Source: Paraburkholderia susongensis (GTDB taxonomy: Bacteria > Pseudomonadota > Gammaproteobacteria > Burkholderiales > Burkholderiaceae). From it: 64,000 nt of DNA. This document shows positions 61,261-64,000 of the stretch, one piece after another (position 1 is the first letter of the stretch; the number at the start of each line of letters is the position of its first letter). The position numbers and the translations under genes were made by a program. Where the stretch lies: positions 62,001 to 126,000 of the forward strand of contig NZ_FXAT01000014.1 of NCBI RefSeq assembly GCF_900177725.1. The letters run 5' to 3'. The notes under the pieces were generated by a model. It made no database searches. It saw nothing but the letters and a program-made list of their open reading frames with translations, and was not told the DNA's origin.

Positions 61261-62622
61261 ATGACGAATGGAAATACAGGCGGTAAAAGAATTGATATCA
61301 AGGCGTTTATCGACGAGCGGCCGATTTCGCTCTACCAGTGGCTGCTGGTAGCGCTGTGCTTTCTGATCGTGACCGCCGACGGCATGGACGTCGCGATCAT
61401 GGGGTTCGTCGCGCCATCCATCATTCACGACTGGGCGATTTCGCGTCCCGCATTCGGGCTCGTGATGAGCGCGGCGCCGATCGGTCTCGTGATCGGCGCA
61501 TTGGCGGCAGGTCCCGCGTCGGACCGCATTGGCCGCAAGTGGGTGCTGATTACGTCGGTGTTCCTGTTCGGCGTGTTCACGATTGCTACCGCATTCACGC
61601 AATCGCCGATGGAGATGGCGACGTTGCGCCTGTTGACCGGCATCGGTCTTGGCGCCGCGATGCCGAACTCGACGACGCTGCTCTCCGAGTACGCACCGCA
61701 GCGCAAGCGCGCGTTGCTTATCACGGTGATGTTCACCGGCTTCAATCTCGGCTCGGCATTGATCGGCTTTGCGGCCGGCTGGCTGATTCCGGTTCATGGC
61801 TGGCGTTCGGTGCTGATTTTCGGCGGTGCGTTGCCGCTCGTGCTGATTCCGTTCCAGATCTGGCTGCTGCCTGAATCGGCCCGTCTGCTCGCGGTGCGCG
61901 GTGCGCCGTCGCAGCGTATCGGCGCGGTGCTCGGCCGCGTGTGCGGTGTGCGTTTCGCCGGTGACGAAGTGTTCGTTTCCAACGAGCCGCCGCTGCCCAC
62001 ACGCAAGCCGATCGGTGTGCTGTTCTCGCAAGGCTATGGCTCGATGACGATTGCGCTGTGGGTCACGTATTTCATGGGGCTGCTCGTGATCTATCTGCTG
62101 ACGGGCTGGCTGCCGACGCTGATGAAGGATGCGGGGCTCTCCGTCACGAGCGCGGCGAACATCACGGCGATGTTCCAGATCGGCGGCACGATCGGCGCGA
62201 TTCTCGTCGGCTGGATCATGGACCGCACACGTCCGGCGCCGGTGATCAGCGCGGCGTATGTCGGCGGCGCTCTGTGCGTGCTCGCGCTCGGCTATATCGG
62301 CGCGCTGTCTTCGTCGCTGGCGTTGCTCGTGTTTGCCGCGGGCTTCTGCATGAGCGGCGCGCAAACCGGCCTGAACGCATTTGCGCCCGGTCGTTATCCG
62401 ACCGTTGCGCGCGCCACCGGCGTGAGCTGGATGCTCGGCATGGGCCGCTTCGGCAGCATCTTCGGCTCGGCGATCGGCGGTGCGCTGCTCGGCCTCGGCT
62501 GGCAATTCGGCGCGATTCTCGTCATGCTCGCCATCCCCGCTGCACTGGCCGCCATCGCCATCCTGGTGAGTCAGCGCGTGGGCGGCGGCGAGGCGGCGGT
62601 TCAACCGAATATCGCGCACTAA
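61261..62622 (+). CDS. MFS aromatic acid:H+ symporter (AAHS family)
   Basis: 453 aa with 12 TM helices. AAHS/PcaK signatures: VTADGMDVAIMGFVAPSI in helix 1 (DGxD), AAGPASDRIGRKWVL between helices 2 and 3, TGIGLGAAMPNSTTLLSEYAPQRKRALL, and GFCMSGAQTGLNAFAPGRYPTVARATGVSW. Such transporters import protocatechuate, gallate or similar acids. Clustered with ligJ/ligK, gallate is the best guess. Confidence 0.92.
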   Translation: MTNGNTGGKRIDIKAFIDERPISLYQWLLVALCFLIVTADGMDVAIMGFVAPSIIHDWAISRPAFGLVMSAAPIGLVIGALAAGPASDRIGRKWVLITSVFLFGVFTIATAFTQSPMEMATLRLLTGIGLGAAMPNSTTLLSEYAPQRKRALLITVMFTGFNLGSALIGFAAGWLIPVHGWRSVLIFGGALPLVLIPFQIWLLPESARLLAVRGAPSQRIGAVLGRVCGVRFAGDEVFVSNEPPLPTRKPIGVLFSQGYGSMTIALWVTYFMGLLVIYLLTGWLPTLMKDAGLSVTSAANITAMFQIGGTIGAILVGWIMDRTRPAPVISAAYVGGALCVLALGYIGALSSSLALLVFAAGFCMSGAQTGLNAFAPGRYPTVARATGVSWMLGMGRFGSIFGSAIGGALLGLGWQFGAILVMLAIPAALAAIAILVSQRVGGGEAAVQPNIAH

Positions 62623-62705
62623 CGAAACGCGGGAACGAAACGCGGGAACGCGGCGCGCGAGTTTCACGCGCGCCGCGGGTCAAATCCATTTTCTGAGGAA
62701 TCACG

Positions 62706-63731
62706 GTGATCATCGACATTCACGGCCACTACACCACCGCGCCGAAAGCGTTGGAGACGTGGCGTAACCGCCAGATCGCAGGGATCGGGAATCCATCCGC
62801 GATGCCCAAAGTATCGGAATTGCAGATCAGCGATGACGAACTGCGCGAGTCGATCGAGAGCAACCAGTTGAAGCTCATGCGCGAGCGAGGCCTCGATCTG
62901 ACGATCTTTAGTCCGCGCGCGAGCTTCATGGCGCATCACATCGGCGACGCGCGGATTTCGGCGACGTGGGCCGCCATCTGCAACGAATTGTGTTATCGCG
63001 TGAACCAGCTGTTTCCCGGGCATTTCGTGCCGGCCGCGATGCTGCCGCAAAGCCCGGGCGTGGAGACGGCCACCTGCATTCCCGAACTGGTCAAATGCGT
63101 CGAGCAGTACGGCAATGTCGCGATCAATCTGAATCCCGATCCGTCGGGCGGCCACTGGGCGAGTCCGCCGCTGTCCGACCGCTACTGGTATCCGATCTAC
63201 GAGAAGATGGTCGAGTACGACATTCCGGCGATGATTCACGTGAGCACGAGCTGCAATGCGTGCTTCCACACCACCGGTGCGCACTATCTGAATGCGGATA
63301 CGACCGCGTTCATGCAATGCCTGACGTCGGATCTATTCCGTGATTTTCCGACGCTGCGTTTCGTGATTCCACACGGTGGCGGCGCGGTGCCGTACCACTG
63401 GGGACGTTTCCGTGGACTCGCGCAGGAGCTGAAAAAGCCTCTGCTGAAGGACCATCTGCTCAACAACGTTTTCTTCGACACCTGCGTCTACCATCAGCCG
63501 GGTATCGATCTGCTGACACGTGTGATTCCCGTGGACAACATCCTGTTCGCGAGCGAAATGATCGGCGCGGTGCGTGGCATCGATCCGGAGACGGGCCACT
63601 ATTTCGACGATACGAAGCGCTATATCGAAGCGGCGCACGTCGACGCGCAGGAGCGTCACAAGATCTATGAAGGAAATGCGCGGCGCGTTTATCCGCGCCT
63701 CGACGCATTGCTCAAATCGAAGGGGTTGTAA
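62706..63731 (+). CDS. ligJ: 4-oxalomesaconate hydratase (LigJ, amidohydrolase type)
   Basis: Hydrates 4-oxalomesaconate to 4-carboxy-4-hydroxy-2-oxoadipate in gallate/protocatechuate 4,5-cleavage. The 341-aa amidohydrolase starts at GTG with a TGAGGA site. Metal ligands His6 and His8 (DIHGHY), MIHVSTSC, VIPHGGGAVPYHWGRFRG and LFASEM near the C-terminus match LigJ and related OMA hydratases; the unrelated GalB type is excluded. 4 nt before ligK. Confidence 0.92.
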   Translation: MIIDIHGHYTTAPKALETWRNRQIAGIGNPSAMPKVSELQISDDELRESIESNQLKLMRERGLDLTIFSPRASFMAHHIGDARISATWAAICNELCYRVNQLFPGHFVPAAMLPQSPGVETATCIPELVKCVEQYGNVAINLNPDPSGGHWASPPLSDRYWYPIYEKMVEYDIPAMIHVSTSCNACFHTTGAHYLNADTTAFMQCLTSDLFRDFPTLRFVIPHGGGAVPYHWGRFRGLAQELKKPLLKDHLLNNVFFDTCVYHQPGIDLLTRVIPVDNILFASEMIGAVRGIDPETGHYFDDTKRYIEAAHVDAQERHKIYEGNARRVYPRLDALLKSKGL

Positions 63732-63734
63732 TCA

Positions 63735-64000
63735 TGTATGAACTTGGAGTCGTCTATCGCAACATCGAGCGCGCGGATGCTGACGTGGCAGGAAAACTCG
63801 GTGCGTTCGGCTCGGCAACCGTGCATGAGGCCATGGGGCGCACGGGCCTTCTGAAGCCCTACATGCGTCCGATCTATGCCGGCGCGCGCGCAAGCGGCAC
63901 GGCGGTCACGGTGCTGCTGCAACCGGGCGACAACTGGATGCTGCACGTCGCGGCCGAACAGATCAGACCGGGCGATGTCGTCGTTGCGGGCGTCACAGCG
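63735..64000 (+). CDS. ligK: 4-carboxy-4-hydroxy-2-oxoadipate aldolase (5' part)
   Basis: The first 88 codons are visible before the window ends. VVYRNIERAD, FGSATVHEAMGRTGLLKPYMRPIYAGARASGTAVTV and the GDNWMLHVAAEQIRPGDVVV segment fit the RraA-fold aldolase LigK/GalC, which splits CHA to pyruvate and oxaloacetate. Follows ligJ by 3 nt, so they form one operon. Confidence 0.9.

Overview
The window is GC-rich (except for parts of 55-59 kb) and reads as a Paraburkholderia/Burkholderia-type betaproteobacterial replicon. Pointers are a red-type (form IC) RuBisCO operon with cbbX, a Burkholderia-style OmpC porin, phaB, and an H4MPT pathway with the cubic flavoprotein DmrB, a set known from B. xenovorans-like strains. 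The organism call is inference from gene content; no rRNA or tRNA gene was found.

Layout. (1) 1-7479, plus strand: the end of a Calvin-Benson-Bassham operon, cbbS(partial)-cbbX-fbp-prk-tkt-fba-rpe. (2) 7504-20493, mostly minus strand: the tetrahydromethanopterin (H4MPT) C1 block. It holds a pterin-synthase-like protein, dmrB, a sigma-54 activator, folB (plus strand), a small periplasmic Cys protein, fae, a CitG-like protein, two ATP-grasp proteins flanking mch, mtdB and beta-RFAP synthase. (3) 20494-32830: an odd poly-G tract, a pterin dehydratase, then the lanthanide methanol dehydrogenase set xoxF-xoxG-xoxJ plus an unknown periplasmic protein, an AhpD-like protein, a CbbR-like LysR regulator, and the accessory operon moxR-mxaSACKL without mxaFI. 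(4) 32940-46820: ABC transporters for amino-acid-like solutes, an aspartoacylase-type deacylase, a GNAT acetyltransferase, two luciferase-like FMN monooxygenases, a sulfotransferase and an SBP56/methanethiol oxidase. I read this as a probable S-substituted-cysteine salvage system whose methanethiol could feed formaldehyde into region 2. (5) 46858-57879: DUF1479 enzyme with divergent AraC regulator, an acylase lipoprotein, phaB, a Na/Pi cotransporter, small unknown proteins and a porin. (6) 58833-64000: a tannase/feruloyl-esterase lipoprotein, an aromatic-acid MFS transporter, ligJ and the start of ligK, a gallate/protocatechuate 4,5-cleavage route.

How it fits together: XoxF oxidises methanol (and MTO possibly methanethiol) to formaldehyde; Fae, MtdB and Mch carry it along H4MPT; the eventual CO2 can be refixed by the cbb operon. 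fhcABCD, needed to finish the H4MPT route, is not in the window. By eye I find four good -24/-12 (sigma-54) promoters, upstream of fae, the beta-RFAP synthase operon, xoxF and moxR. A related GACACA/TGTGTC palindrome occurs upstream of several of them and in the divergent region of the sigma-54 activator gene, which suggests one locally encoded activator runs the C1 block.

A second cross-cutting feature is a set of ~12-nt in-frame tandem repeats in linkers or termini of at least six unrelated genes (tkt, dmrB, folB, mch, an ATP-grasp gene, a fused ABC transporter).
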